From the NCBI GenBank assembly GCA_900100835.1, contig FNCM01000003.1, positions 62,001 through 126,000 of the forward strand: a stretch of DNA of 64,000 nt, read 5' to 3'. Both the position numbers and the translations under genes were made by a program. Each line of letters starts with the position of its first letter. Position 1 is the first letter of the stretch. A model generated the notes under the pieces. The model saw only the letters and a list, made by a program, of their open reading frames with translations. It made no database searches and was not told the origin of the DNA. The stretch comes from Selenomonas sp. WCT3 (GTDB taxonomy: Bacteria > Bacillota > Negativicutes > Selenomonadales > Selenomonadaceae). This document shows, piece after piece, positions 35,372-44,976 of the stretch.

Positions 35372-36559
35372 ATGATTAATCAAAAAATGTATGAACTCGG
35401 TACAAAGAAATCCACAATCCGCACAATCTTCGAATTTGGTCGCAAGCGGGCAGCGGAAGTGGGGGAGGAAAATGTCTACGATTTTAGCCTCGGCAATCCC
35501 AATGTGCCGACGCCGGAGGTTATCAAGGCAGCAGCTGTCGATATTCTGACGAATATGGAGCCTAGTGCTGTCCACGGTTATACGGTGGCTCCAGGTGCCC
35601 CACAGACCCGTGAGGCATTGGCCAATAGCGTCAACAAGCGCTTCGGCACGAATTTTGCGGCGAAGAATTTCTTTATGACGGCTGGTGCGGCAGCGGCCAT
35701 TACGATTTGCTTTAAGGCATTGGCCCAGCCGGAGGATGAATTTATCACCTTTGCCCCCTTCTTCCCGGAGTACCGTGCCTTTGTTGAGTCGGTGGGGGGC
35801 AAGCTGGTGGTGGTGCCGGCACAGCCTGCTGATTGGCAGATTGATTTTGCGGCCTTTGAAAAACTCGTGACGAATCATACCAAGGCGGTTATTGTCAACT
35901 CCCCGAACAATCCCAGTGGTGCTGTCTATTCGGAGGAGACTATTCAAAAACTTGCGGAGATTTTGCGCCGGAAAGAAGAGGAGTATCATCACCCCATCTT
36001 CATCATTTCTGATGAACCATACCGCGAGATTGCTTTTGAGGGCTATACGGTTCCCTATGTGCCGAAGTTCTATGACAATACGCTGGTTTGCTATTCGTAC
36101 AGCAAGTCCTTCTCCCTGCCAGGCGAACGTATCGGTTACATCATCGTTCCCGATGAGGTGGCTGATTTTGGTAAAGTATATGGTTCGATTGCCGGTGCTG
36201 CCCGCGTGCTCACCCACGTTAACGCGCCGTCGCTTTGGCAGCTGGTCATTGGACGTTGTGCGGATATGCCTTCGGATATTTCCACCTATGTCAAGAACGG
36301 TCAGATGCTCTATCAGGGGCTTATCGATGCTGGCTTTGAGTGCGTGAAGCCTCAAGGCGCCTTCTACCTCTTCCCGAAATGCTTGGAGGAAGATGACTAC
36401 GCATTCTGCGAGCGGGCGAAAAAATATGACCTTTTGCTCGTGCCGGGTACCGACTTTGGCTGCCCAGGCTATTTCCGCGCGGCTTACTGCATCAAGACCG
36501 AAACCATCGAAAAATCCCTGCCACTGTTCAAGAAGCTGGCAGAGGAATATAAGAAGTAA
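35372..36559 (+). CDS. PLP-dependent class I/II aminotransferase
   Basis: 395 residues from ATG 35372 (GAGGGAG 8 bp upstream). It belongs to the aspartate/tyrosine aminotransferase fold type I: SLGNPNVPTPEV near residue 35, VNSPNNPSGAVY (about 178-189), SDEPYREI, and the Schiff-base Lys in SYSKSFSLPGERIGY (about residue 248), with the terminal Arg in YFRAAYC. Probable substrates are aspartate, alanine or branched-chain type donors; I cannot separate these. It is transcribed alone between the iron locus and chemosensory operon, with a hairpin leader and its own terminator. Confidence 0.88.
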   Translation: MINQKMYELGTKKSTIRTIFEFGRKRAAEVGEENVYDFSLGNPNVPTPEVIKAAAVDILTNMEPSAVHGYTVAPGAPQTREALANSVNKRFGTNFAAKNFFMTAGAAAAITICFKALAQPEDEFITFAPFFPEYRAFVESVGGKLVVVPAQPADWQIDFAAFEKLVTNHTKAVIVNSPNNPSGAVYSEETIQKLAEILRRKEEEYHHPIFIISDEPYREIAFEGYTVPYVPKFYDNTLVCYSYSKSFSLPGERIGYIIVPDEVADFGKVYGSIAGAARVLTHVNAPSLWQLVIGRCADMPSDISTYVKNGQMLYQGLIDAGFECVKPQGAFYLFPKCLEEDDYAFCERAKKYDLLLVPGTDFGCPGYFRAAYCIKTETIEKSLPLFKKLAEEYKK

Positions 36560-36568
36560 GATCTTTCG

Positions 36569-36602
36569 AAAATGACTTGTCAATTGACAGGTCATTTTTT
36601 TA
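36569..36602 (+). terminator. Terminator after the aminotransferase gene
   Basis: AAAATGACTTGTC (36569-36581) pairs with GACAGGTCATTTT (36586-36598), apart from one wobble, and is followed by Ts. Confidence 0.8.
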
Positions 36603-36757
36603 TATGTAGGAAAGATATATTTGCTGGGATTTGACAGGAATTTGACATCTGAGAGCGAATATACATGTTAGAATTGTTTGAAAAATCACAAATAAAAGGA
36701 AGGTTTGTGATGATAATGTCCGGTAATTGGATTTTTGATGTAAGGGAGTGATGACTG

Positions 36758-38890
36758 GTGGCAGAAAATGAACCGATGGTAGAGGTCTTTATCTACGAGA
36801 CGCGTCAGTTCCTAGAGCAGTTGGAGCAGGTCGCGCTTGCAAGTGAGGACAGCGGCAGCTTCCAGCCAGAGGATGTCAATGAGGTGTTCCGGGCCATGCA
36901 TACCATCAAAGGCTCGGCGGCTATGATGCTCTACGATGAAATCTCGCATCTAGCCCATGCGGTGGAGGATATCTTCTTCTATATCCGGGAGCTGCATCCG
37001 GAGAAAATTGATGTATCGGCCGTGACGGACATCGTACTGACGGCTGTGGATTTTATGAATGGGGAGATGGATAAGCTTGACAGTGGAGCTCAGCCGGATG
37101 CCTCCAGTGAGGAACTGCAAAAATCCACCCAGGAATTCTTGCGGAATTTCAAATTGGAAAATGGCCATGACCCCGATGTGGATTTGCGCAAGGCGAAAAA
37201 GACGTCACCCAAAGCGGTAGAAGCGGCGGAACCGGCAGAGCCTGCCAAGCAGCAGTATTTTATCCAGGCGGTGAAACCCGAAGAGGTCAAGACGGAATCT
37301 GGCAGCAATCATGTCTATAAAGCTGTGTTGCACTTTGACCCTGAGGGCGGCATGGTAGAGGTTCGTGCCTTTGGGGTAATCAATCGGTTGGAGGATCAGG
37401 CAGGGGAGCTCCATTATCTGCCGGAAAAGATTATTGAGGATGAAACGGCGGCTGATACCATCCTCAAAGAGGGCTTCAAGCTCTGGTTTACCACGGGACT
37501 GGGTGTGGAAGAGGTTCGCAAGCTGTTGGATGAGACGATGTGTCTGACGGGATTGGAACTTACGGAGCTTTCGTCGACAGCTGAGTGTGAGTATTGGCCG
37601 ACGCCTAAGCAGAAAGCTGTCCAGGTAGTGGAAGAATCCTCGCCGATTGTGCCGGTAAAACCTGAGGCCAAACCTCGGCCAGCCCCCATAAAGCAAGCGG
37701 GGCATGATGGACACGAATCCCAAATGATTAGCGTCCGGGTGGATAAACTCGATCGTCTGATGGAATTGGTGGGGGAGATGGTCATTGCCGAATCGATGGT
37801 GACCCAGAACCCCGATATTCGCGGAATGGAGCTTTCGAATTTCGATAAGGCGGCCCGGCAGCTGCATAAGATAAACGGCGAGTTGCAGGATCGCGTCATG
37901 GCACTAAGGATGGTGCCATTGGAAGCAACCTTTAAGAAGATGAACCGCATCGTGCGGGATATGACCAAAAAACTTGGCAAACAGGCGAAACTGGTATTGG
38001 TGGGAGCGGATACGGAGGTTGACAAGAATGTCACGGAACATATTGGCGACCCGTTGATGCACATCATCCGCAATTCCATCGACCATGGCATTGAGATGCC
38101 CGATGTGCGCGTGGATGCCGGTAAGCCGGAACAGGGAACCGTGGTGCTGTCGGCACAAAATGCCGGTGGTGAGGTCGTCATTCGCATTGAAGACGATGGC
38201 GGCGGCATGAACCGCGACCGCATCATGAAGAAGGCCAGGGAGAAGGGAATCCTGACAAAACCAGAGGAGGAATATACCGATCAGGAGGTCTATAGCTTTA
38301 TTTTTGCACCGGGGTTTTCGACGAAGGAACAGGTCACGGAATTTTCCGGCCGCGGTGTTGGGATGGATGTCGTCGTATCGAATATCAAAGCTTTGGGCGG
38401 AACGATAACGGTGGACAGCAATCCTGGCAAGGGAAGCGTAACCATCATCCGGATTCCTCTGACGCTGGCAATTGTGGAAGGAATGTGCATTAAGGTGGGG
38501 GGCTCTGGGTATACGATACCCATTAGCTCAATTCGCCGCTCCTTCCGGCCGGAGGAGGGAGATATTTTCCTGGATGTATCGGGACAGGAAATGTTCATGG
38601 AGGCGGGAAGCCCCTGTCCGATTGTGCGGCTTCACAGGTTATATGATATTGGAACCGCTAAGGAGCAGCTAACGGAGGGGATTCTGCTGGTGACGGAGGC
38701 GGATGACCACTATTTGGGAATCTTTGCCGATGAGCTGGTGGGGGTTCAGCAGATTGTCGTAAAGCCGGTACCGGGGTATATCCAGGCTATGACAAAGATG
38801 ACTGGTATCACGGGCTGTACGATTTTGGGCGATGGCAGCATCAGCCTGATTATCGACCCGGGAAAACTTATGGGATTGCTGGTTGAGTAA
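36758..38890 (+). CDS. cheA: Chemotaxis histidine kinase CheA
   Basis: 710 residues beginning with GTG 36758 (AGGGAG about 9 bp upstream). Domains in order: HPt (about 1-120) with phosphorylated His48 in MHTIKGSAAMM, a variable middle region (about 170-300) where a receiver-docking P2 would lie, H-dimerisation (about 318-380), HATPase_c with N box HIIRNSIDHGIE and G1 DDGGGM, and a CheW-like regulatory domain (about 565-710). It takes signals from the chemoreceptor encoded two genes downstream. The first gene of a six-gene run (gaps below 20 bp or overlapping). Confidence 0.95.
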   Translation: MAENEPMVEVFIYETRQFLEQLEQVALASEDSGSFQPEDVNEVFRAMHTIKGSAAMMLYDEISHLAHAVEDIFFYIRELHPEKIDVSAVTDIVLTAVDFMNGEMDKLDSGAQPDASSEELQKSTQEFLRNFKLENGHDPDVDLRKAKKTSPKAVEAAEPAEPAKQQYFIQAVKPEEVKTESGSNHVYKAVLHFDPEGGMVEVRAFGVINRLEDQAGELHYLPEKIIEDETAADTILKEGFKLWFTTGLGVEEVRKLLDETMCLTGLELTELSSTAECEYWPTPKQKAVQVVEESSPIVPVKPEAKPRPAPIKQAGHDGHESQMISVRVDKLDRLMELVGEMVIAESMVTQNPDIRGMELSNFDKAARQLHKINGELQDRVMALRMVPLEATFKKMNRIVRDMTKKLGKQAKLVLVGADTEVDKNVTEHIGDPLMHIIRNSIDHGIEMPDVRVDAGKPEQGTVVLSAQNAGGEVVIRIEDDGGGMNRDRIMKKAREKGILTKPEEEYTDQEVYSFIFAPGFSTKEQVTEFSGRGVGMDVVVSNIKALGGTITVDSNPGKGSVTIIRIPLTLAIVEGMCIKVGGSGYTIPISSIRRSFRPEEGDIFLDVSGQEMFMEAGSPCPIVRLHRLYDIGTAKEQLTEGILLVTEADDHYLGIFADELVGVQQIVVKPVPGYIQAMTKMTGITGCTILGDGSISLIIDPGKLMGLLVE

Positions 38891-38904
38891 TAGGAGGAAC
38901 GGAA

Positions 38905-39417
38905 ATGGATGAAGAACTCCTGCAAGAGGAAGATACCCAAAAGGATAAATATTTGACCTTCACGTTGGGGGAGGAGCTCTATGGCATCGATATCCGCGTA
39001 GTTATCGAAATCATTGGCATCCTGCCCATTACCAAGGTACCGGAGGTGCCGGATTATGTGCGCGGTATTATCAATTTGCGCGGTAAAATCATTCCGGTTA
39101 TCGATATGCGACTGCGGTTTGGCCGGGAGTTCCGGCCCTATACGGATCGTACCTGTGTCATCGTTATTGAGGTCAAGGATATACTGCTGGGACTTATTAT
39201 CGATGGGGTCAGCGAAGTGCTGTCCATACCGGAAGGCCAGACTGTGGCTCCGCCGGAACTGAAGGCTGCCAGCAATCGCTATATACGGAATATCGGCAAG
39301 CTGCCGGATGCGAAGGTGGTACTTTTACTGGACTGGGAAAAATTATTTGATGTGGAAGAAGAGAAGATGCTCAGCGGGATGAATGAGGAAAGAGGGACAG
39401 AACATGGAACTGTTTAA
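38905..39417 (+). CDS. cheW: Chemotaxis coupling protein CheW
   Basis: Scaffolds CheA to receptor tips. 170 residues with the SH3-like pair of barrels; [34 protein letters not shown] and the LLLDWEKLF end are typical. There is a somewhat longer acidic N- and C-terminal tail than in E. coli CheW. AGGAGG precedes the ATG. The 3' end overlaps the receptor gene by 14 bp. Confidence 0.95.
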   Translation: MDEELLQEEDTQKDKYLTFTLGEELYGIDIRVVIEIIGILPITKVPEVPDYVRGIINLRGKIIPVIDMRLRFGREFRPYTDRTCVIVIEVKDILLGLIIDGVSEVLSIPEGQTVAPPELKAASNRYIRNIGKLPDAKVVLLLDWEKLFDVEEEKMLSGMNEERGTEHGTV

Positions 39418-41104
39418 GAATATGAAAATCAGTACCAAATTAGTGACTTTGACCGGAATACTCGGTGCTTTGGTGGTGCTTACCGCTGCTTGCTGTCTCT
39501 ATCTTTTGAGCTCGGTAAGTGAACAGTATCAAAAGGTTTATGACGAAGATGCCTATGCGGCAACACTGGCGACACAAGCAGGGAAACTTTTTACCGAGTC
39601 CCGCAACGAGTATACGCGTTTTTTGACCCGGGTTGACCCGATGCTGCGGCAGGAATCCTTGACCAATATGCAGAAATGCGATAAGGAACTGGATGTGGTC
39701 TTTGGCGAACTGGAAAAACGGGCTATTTCGACTGAGGCCAAAAGGGTGATGAGCGACATCCGCGGGCAGATTGATACCTTCCGCAGCCAGCGCGATGCCT
39801 TGATTAAAGCTCAGTCAGCACCGGGGGCACCAGTGGAGAATCTGCCCGAGGCGAAAAAAGCATCGGAAACGGGATATAAACTGGCCCAGAGTTTTGACTC
39901 GGTGATGGAGATGGGCAATAAGGGAACCCAGGCAGAGTTTAAGAAAATCAAAGAGGAAATCGATAAAGCCATACTGATTTCGGTCATCAATATCACGGTT
40001 GTGGTCATCCTGGCGATGTTCTTCGGTCTGCGGTTGGCCCGCAATATCAGCGATCGCATCAACCGCATGGCTGACGCGGCTGAAGTGATTGGAGGCGGTG
40101 ACCTCAGTCAGCCTATGAAGTCGGAAGGAGACGATGAAATTGCCCTGGCCGTGGCGCACTTTGAGAGTATGCGTCAAAATCTCAATCAGTCCATGAACAA
40201 TATTCATGTGGCGGCGGAGCAGGTGGCGGCAGGTTCGCGTAATGTTTCCGAGGCCAGTGTATCCCTTTCCCAAGGCGCTGCCGAGCAGGCCTCTTCGGTG
40301 GAGGAACTGTCGGCGTCGATTTCGGAGATTTCGTCCCAGACGGCCAGCAATGCGGAAAATGCTGACAAGGCAAATAATCTTACGATACAAGCCCGCCAGC
40401 AGGCTGCGGTTGGGGATGCGGATATGAAGGAAATGCTGGCGGCTATGGAAGATATCAATACGTCTTCGGCTAATATCTCTAAGATTATCAAGGTGATTGA
40501 TGAAATCGCTTTCCAGACCAATATCCTGGCACTCAATGCCGCCGTGGAGGCTGCCCGTGCCGGACAGCATGGCAAGGGCTTTGCCGTGGTGGCGGAAGAG
40601 GTGCGGAACCTAGCTGCACGCAGTGCCAAGGCAGCCAAGGAAACCACGGAGCTTATCGAGGATTCCATTACGAAGGTGGAATCTGGCCGGGCTATTGCCG
40701 GTAAGACCGCTGAGGCCCTTATGACAATCATGAATAATGTCTCGGAAGTGGCCGATATCGTAAGCTCCATTGCCAAGGCTTCCAGTGAACAGAAGCTGGC
40801 CTTAGAGCAGATTGACCAGGGTGTATTGCAGGTATCGCAGGTGGTACAGGCAAATTCGGCAACATCGGAGCAGGCGGCATCGGCCAGCGAGCAGCTCAAT
40901 GCCCAGGCATCCCGGCTGCGTGAGACGGCTGACCAATTCCGTTTGGCACCAGGCAGTTCGCGGGGGACGGGAAGCTTTACACCGCCAAAACCTGTGGCCC
41001 GTGCGGCTGTAAGCCCGGCACCGCTGCCGGCACCGGCGGCAAAGCCTGCCGAACCAAAAGGGTACAAATTTGACGATGATGAGGAAGGATTTGGGAAGTA
41101 CTGA
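39404..41104 (+). CDS. Methyl-accepting chemotaxis protein
   Basis: 566 residues from ATG 39404. TM1 (about 10-34), a small sensor domain (about 35-190, helical, perhaps a 4HB_MCP bundle), TM2 (about 192-212), HAMP (about 213-265) and a long cytoplasmic signalling coiled coil whose hairpin tip reads [26 protein letters not shown] (residues about 370-390). The end is Pro/Ala-rich and closes with acidic [10 protein letters not shown], unlike the NWETF pentapeptide that tethers CheR in enterobacteria. It overlaps cheW and touches cheR-cheB. Ligand unknown. Confidence 0.93.
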   Translation: MELFKNMKISTKLVTLTGILGALVVLTAACCLYLLSSVSEQYQKVYDEDAYAATLATQAGKLFTESRNEYTRFLTRVDPMLRQESLTNMQKCDKELDVVFGELEKRAISTEAKRVMSDIRGQIDTFRSQRDALIKAQSAPGAPVENLPEAKKASETGYKLAQSFDSVMEMGNKGTQAEFKKIKEEIDKAILISVINITVVVILAMFFGLRLARNISDRINRMADAAEVIGGGDLSQPMKSEGDDEIALAVAHFESMRQNLNQSMNNIHVAAEQVAAGSRNVSEASVSLSQGAAEQASSVEELSASISEISSQTASNAENADKANNLTIQARQQAAVGDADMKEMLAAMEDINTSSANISKIIKVIDEIAFQTNILALNAAVEAARAGQHGKGFAVVAEEVRNLAARSAKAAKETTELIEDSITKVESGRAIAGKTAEALMTIMNNVSEVADIVSSIAKASSEQKLALEQIDQGVLQVSQVVQANSATSEQAASASEQLNAQASRLRETADQFRLAPGSSRGTGSFTPPKPVARAAVSPAPLPAPAAKPAEPKGYKFDDDEEGFGKY

Positions 41105-42666
41105 TGGAAGATTCGGTATTTCTGGCATATGCGAGCATTGTGGATCGTGAATTTGGCATCCAGCTGCCACGGGAGAAAAAGGCACTCTTGGAATCCCGTC
41201 TGCAACGGTTGTTCCACGAAGGGGAGGAGACGGCCAAATATCACGATGCCGCAGGCTTCTTGAAGGCCCTGAAACAAGATGGCACGGGAAAGCTCTTAAA
41301 GGCGCTGGCCGAGGCTATTACCACGCACCATACGTTTTTTATGCGTGAGGCGGACCATTTCTGGTTCTATCGGGATACGGTGCTGCCCTGGATTGCATCA
41401 TCGGTTCAGGATGGCGATATCCGTACCTGGTGCGCGGCTTGTTCCACAGGGCAGGAAGCTTATACGCTGGCGATGCTGATGCAGGATCAATTTGGCCTGC
41501 AAGGATCCCGGTGGGAAAAGACCTTGCTGGCTACCGACCTATCGACGGAGGTGTTAGAAGTAGCCAGGGCGGGAATCTACGAAAAGGAATCCCTGGTTGG
41601 CATGCCGGATAACTGGCTGCGCGGTTATTTCCATGCCGTGGGCAGTGGGAAGATGCAGGTCAATGATGGGATACGGCAGCAGGTGTTGTTCCGGCCCTTT
41701 AATCTGATGACGCCGGGCTTTCCCTTCAAAAAGCCCTTCCATGTTATCTTCTGCCGGAATGTCATGATTTATTTCGATGCCCAGGTTCGAAACCGGCTGG
41801 TACGGCAGTTTTATGAGTATCTAGAGCCAGGCGGCTATCTTTTCGTGGGACATTCCGAAACGGTAGAGCGTCAGGCGGCGCCCTTTCAGTATGTGATGCC
41901 GTCGGTTTATCGCAAACCCTTGGATGCGGCGCCCAGCGAACCACGGCAGAATCTGGCAGGCATATACCAGCGGACGCGGGAAGCAACTGCCGGCATGCAG
42001 CACAATCTGCAGCTGGCAAGGCAGGCCGTTGGCAAGGATGAGGGCGTGGAGCCGCCCAAGAGAATAAAACTCATTGCACTGGGAGCATCTACCGGGGGCA
42101 CGGAGGCTCTGGCAAGCCTTATCCAAGGCTTGCGGCCGCCACTGCCGCCTATTGTCATTGTTCAGCACATTCCCTATGGCTTTAGCCGGTTATTTGCAGA
42201 ACGGCTCAATAATGAGTCGGAATTTACCGCTGCCGAGGCTGTGGATGGGGAGCGCTTGCAGCCCAATCATATCTATGTGGCCCCAGGTGACCGGCAGATG
42301 CGGGTGCGGCGGTTGGGCAGCGAGTTTTTCGTTTACTGCCGTGGCACGGAGCAGGTGAGCGGCCATTGTCCTTCGGTGGATGTGTTGTTTGATTCCGTGG
42401 CCGAGACAGCGGGGGCTGAGGCGTTGGGGGTAATCCTTACGGGGATGGGCAGCGATGGCGCCGAAGGGCTGTTGAAAATGCGGCAACAGGGGGCGCGTAC
42501 CCTTGGACAGGATGAAGCTTCCAGCGTAGTCTACGGCATGCCCCGGGCGGCTTTTGAACGGGGGGCAGTCATGCGTCAGCTGCCACTTTCGGCCATGGCT
42601 GGATGCATTATGAGTTTGTCACATCAGCAGGGTTCTGTTGGAAAGGATGAAAGCGATGGGCAATGA
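41104..42666 (+). CDS. Fused CheR methyltransferase - CheB methylesterase
   Basis: 520 residues joining two opposing receptor-modifying enzymes. Residues about 1-270 are CheR: an all-alpha N-terminal domain, TTHHTFFMREADHF, the SAM site WCAACSTGQEAYTLAM and FCRNVMIYFD. After a linker of about 50 residues, about 318-510 form the CheB catalytic domain: Ser329 in LGASTGGTEA, His355 in VQHIP and Asp451 in GMGSDGAEG give the full triad. The usual N-terminal receiver domain of CheB is absent. TGATG overlap with the receptor gene. Enzymatically both halves look intact. Confidence 0.9.
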   Translation: MEDSVFLAYASIVDREFGIQLPREKKALLESRLQRLFHEGEETAKYHDAAGFLKALKQDGTGKLLKALAEAITTHHTFFMREADHFWFYRDTVLPWIASSVQDGDIRTWCAACSTGQEAYTLAMLMQDQFGLQGSRWEKTLLATDLSTEVLEVARAGIYEKESLVGMPDNWLRGYFHAVGSGKMQVNDGIRQQVLFRPFNLMTPGFPFKKPFHVIFCRNVMIYFDAQVRNRLVRQFYEYLEPGGYLFVGHSETVERQAAPFQYVMPSVYRKPLDAAPSEPRQNLAGIYQRTREATAGMQHNLQLARQAVGKDEGVEPPKRIKLIALGASTGGTEALASLIQGLRPPLPPIVIVQHIPYGFSRLFAERLNNESEFTAAEAVDGERLQPNHIYVAPGDRQMRVRRLGSEFFVYCRGTEQVSGHCPSVDVLFDSVAETAGAEALGVILTGMGSDGAEGLLKMRQQGARTLGQDEASSVVYGMPRAAFERGAVMRQLPLSAMAGCIMSLSHQQGSVGKDESDGQ

Positions 42667-44392
42667 AGTACAAGGACAGATACCCGATTCCGTTTTGCGC
42701 GGTCTGTTGGGAAGCCTGGGGGATGGGTTGATTCTGACGGATTTGGAGGAGCGTGTCACCTATATCAATAAAATGGCAAAACGCATTTTAGGCTGTGAAG
42801 AAAAACAGGTGATTGGCTGTGCCTTTCGAGAACTGTGCCCACTGGTGAATTTAAAGACAGGACGCAGCTTTGATAGTCCGTTGAAGGTAGCGTTAGCTGA
42901 GAAGCGCTCGGTGGGGTTGGCGCGCAATATCGGTATCTTTCGTGGGGAGCAGCAGAAACCAATCTTTTTGTCGGCAACCTGTTCGCCGCTGCATCTGGAT
43001 GAAGGGGAAATCGTAGGCTGCGCAGTGATTCTTCGCAACGTGACCCACCTTCGCCGGCTGGAGGTTCGCATTGAGGCGGATCATGTCTACATGCGGACGG
43101 TGTTTTCGGCTGCACAGGTAGGCTTGTGTGTCCTCGATGAAAAGGGGGCCATTATCGATATTAACGATGCTGGCCTTGAAACTATGGAGACGACTTATAA
43201 GGAATCGGTGGGAAAACAGTTTGGCGATGTCTTTCGCTGTGAAAATAGCATTGAGGGGGGATGCGGGCATGGACAATACTGTGCAACCTGCCCGATTCGG
43301 CATCAGATAGAAACTGCGATTGCTACGGAAGGGTATACAAGCCAGATTACCGCAGCGATGCACAGCATTCGACGCAGGGAGAAAATATGGCTGCGGATGT
43401 TTTTTTCTCAGGCTTGGTCGGCGGAAATCGGCAAGCAAACGATTGTCACTATGATTGACGTCTCACAGCGCAAAAAAAGGGAGGATGCTTTGGAAGAGGC
43501 CCGGGAGCGGGCTGAGGCAGCCAGCCGGACGAAGAGTCAGTTCTTGGCCAATATGAGTCATGAAATCCGCACTCCTATCAATGGGATGAATGGCATGATT
43601 GACTTGACCCTGCATACCGACTTGACGGAAGAGCAGCGGGAAAATCTCATGAGTGCCAAGCAGTGCTCGGAGGATTTATTGCGAATCATCAACGATATTC
43701 TCGATTTTTCCAAATTAGACTGTGGGAAGATGGAGCTGGAATCCCTGGATTTTGACCTGCATAAGACTATGCGGCGGGTATGCACCGTTCACCGCAAGGT
43801 GGCGAAGGGCAAAGGGTTGTTCTTCCGACTGCCGGATTTGCGGGGAATCCCCCAGTTCATCACCGGAGACCCGATGCGGTTCCGTCAGATTATGCATAAT
43901 CTGCTGACCAATGCTGTGAAGTTCACCGGTGAAGGCGGCGTGGCCGTGGAGGTGTCCAAGACTTTTCGCAAAGAGATGCCGGTGCTAAACATCGCCGTAC
44001 ATGATACGGGAATCGGTATGTCCTTTGAGGAACAGAAGAAATTGTTCCAGCCCTTTAGCCAGGTGGATGGTTCCACCACCAGAAAATTTGGCGGCACTGG
44101 GTTGGGGCTTATGATTGTGAAAGACCTTGTGGAAGCTATGGGCGGTGAAATCAGCGTGCATTCGGCGCCCCTTTGCGGCAGCAATTTTACCTTCTGGATT
44201 CCCCTTTATGAAGCAGATGGTGAAGATGAAGAGAGTCAGGAACGTTCGGTGTTCATCAATGATCGTTGGAATACTGATAGCGAAAAACAAGAGGCACCAG
44301 CCAAGGAAGAAGAGACGGATATCAGCGATATTGCGAATTTGCTTGCCTATTGCGAACAGCGTCTCGATGAAGATGGAGGAGATGCGACATGA
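42656..44392 (+). CDS. PAS-domain sensor histidine kinase
   Basis: 578 residues from ATG 42656 (GGAAAGG 9 bp upstream; ATG 42647 is possible). It lacks membrane segments. Two PAS domains (about 12-130 and 138-275), the second holding a cysteine cluster Cys195, Cys203, Cys209 and Cys212; HisKA with His302 in SHEIRTP; and HATPase_c with DTGIGM and GTGLGL boxes (about 400-530). A negatively charged tail follows. No receiver is fused, but one is encoded directly downstream with an ATGA overlap. It overlaps the cheR-cheB gene by 11 bp, so it is part of the chemosensory operon. Confidence 0.9.
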   Translation: MGNEVQGQIPDSVLRGLLGSLGDGLILTDLEERVTYINKMAKRILGCEEKQVIGCAFRELCPLVNLKTGRSFDSPLKVALAEKRSVGLARNIGIFRGEQQKPIFLSATCSPLHLDEGEIVGCAVILRNVTHLRRLEVRIEADHVYMRTVFSAAQVGLCVLDEKGAIIDINDAGLETMETTYKESVGKQFGDVFRCENSIEGGCGHGQYCATCPIRHQIETAIATEGYTSQITAAMHSIRRREKIWLRMFFSQAWSAEIGKQTIVTMIDVSQRKKREDALEEARERAEAASRTKSQFLANMSHEIRTPINGMNGMIDLTLHTDLTEEQRENLMSAKQCSEDLLRIINDILDFSKLDCGKMELESLDFDLHKTMRRVCTVHRKVAKGKGLFFRLPDLRGIPQFITGDPMRFRQIMHNLLTNAVKFTGEGGVAVEVSKTFRKEMPVLNIAVHDTGIGMSFEEQKKLFQPFSQVDGSTTRKFGGTGLGLMIVKDLVEAMGGEISVHSAPLCGSNFTFWIPLYEADGEDEESQERSVFINDRWNTDSEKQEAPAKEEETDISDIANLLAYCEQRLDEDGGDAT

Positions 44393-44778
44393 AAATACTG
44401 ATTGCAGAGGACGACCGGCTCAGCCGGATTTTCCTCAAGAAGTTCTTGGGAAACTACGGGGAATGTGATGTGGCAGTGGACGGCATGGAGGCTTTGGACC
44501 TTTTCATGGATGCGATAAAGGATAAGCAGCCCTACGAGTTGTTATGCTTAGATATCATGATGCCCCGCATCGATGGTTTAAAACTATTAAAGGCCATCCG
44601 GGTATTGGAAAAACAACATCAGTTGCAGCATACCTACATCATTATGATGACGGCGCTGGCGGATGTGGAATACGTGGATCAGGCATTGGAATTAGGCTGT
44701 GATGCCTATGCGGCTAAGCCAATTGATACCGATAAAGTGACTTTGGTTATGAAGAATCTCGGCTTGATAAAAGAATAG
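44389..44778 (+). CDS. Single-domain response regulator (CheY-like)
   Basis: 129 residues, one receiver domain without output domain. Acidic pocket EDD near residues 6-8, phospho-acceptor Asp55 in LCLDIMMPRIDG, Thr in MMTALAD (about residue 87) and Lys110 in AAKPID are all present. Such a protein could take phosphate from CheA or from the PAS kinase and act on a motor or another partner. ATGA overlap with the kinase gene favours the latter, or both. A terminator follows. Confidence 0.92.
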   Translation: MKILIAEDDRLSRIFLKKFLGNYGECDVAVDGMEALDLFMDAIKDKQPYELLCLDIMMPRIDGLKLLKAIRVLEKQHQLQHTYIIMMTALADVEYVDQALELGCDAYAAKPIDTDKVTLVMKNLGLIKE

Positions 44779-44786
44779 TGAATGCG

Positions 44787-44818
44787 AAAGAGCTTTTCTT
44801 CCGGGAAAGGCTCTTTTT
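44787..44818 (+). terminator. Terminator of the chemosensory operon
   Basis: AAAGAGCTTTTC pairs with the downstream GGAAAGGCTCTTT arm (one or two wobble pairs) and is followed by T-residues. Confidence 0.8.
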
Positions 44819-44864
44819 CACTGGATAATGCCTTGTGGCTATGATAAAATGAAATTATCTAGAA

Positions 44865-44917
44865 TTGTGCATAAAATGAGAATCTGTTAGAGAATAGATA
44901 TAAGATTCTTAGCACAA
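44865..44917 (+). repeat. Nested inverted repeats upstream of the LysR gene
   Basis: TTGTGC (44865-44870) mirrors GCACAA (44912-44917), and inside it AGAATCT (44879-44885) mirrors AGATTCT (44903-44909). The arrangement may be an operator (possibly for the LysR protein itself) or a structured leader. Confidence 0.5.
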
Positions 44918-44976
44918 CGGAAATAAACTGAATGAAGCTATTGCAAGCCAGGGGTAGCGTGTATGGGGGTCTATTG

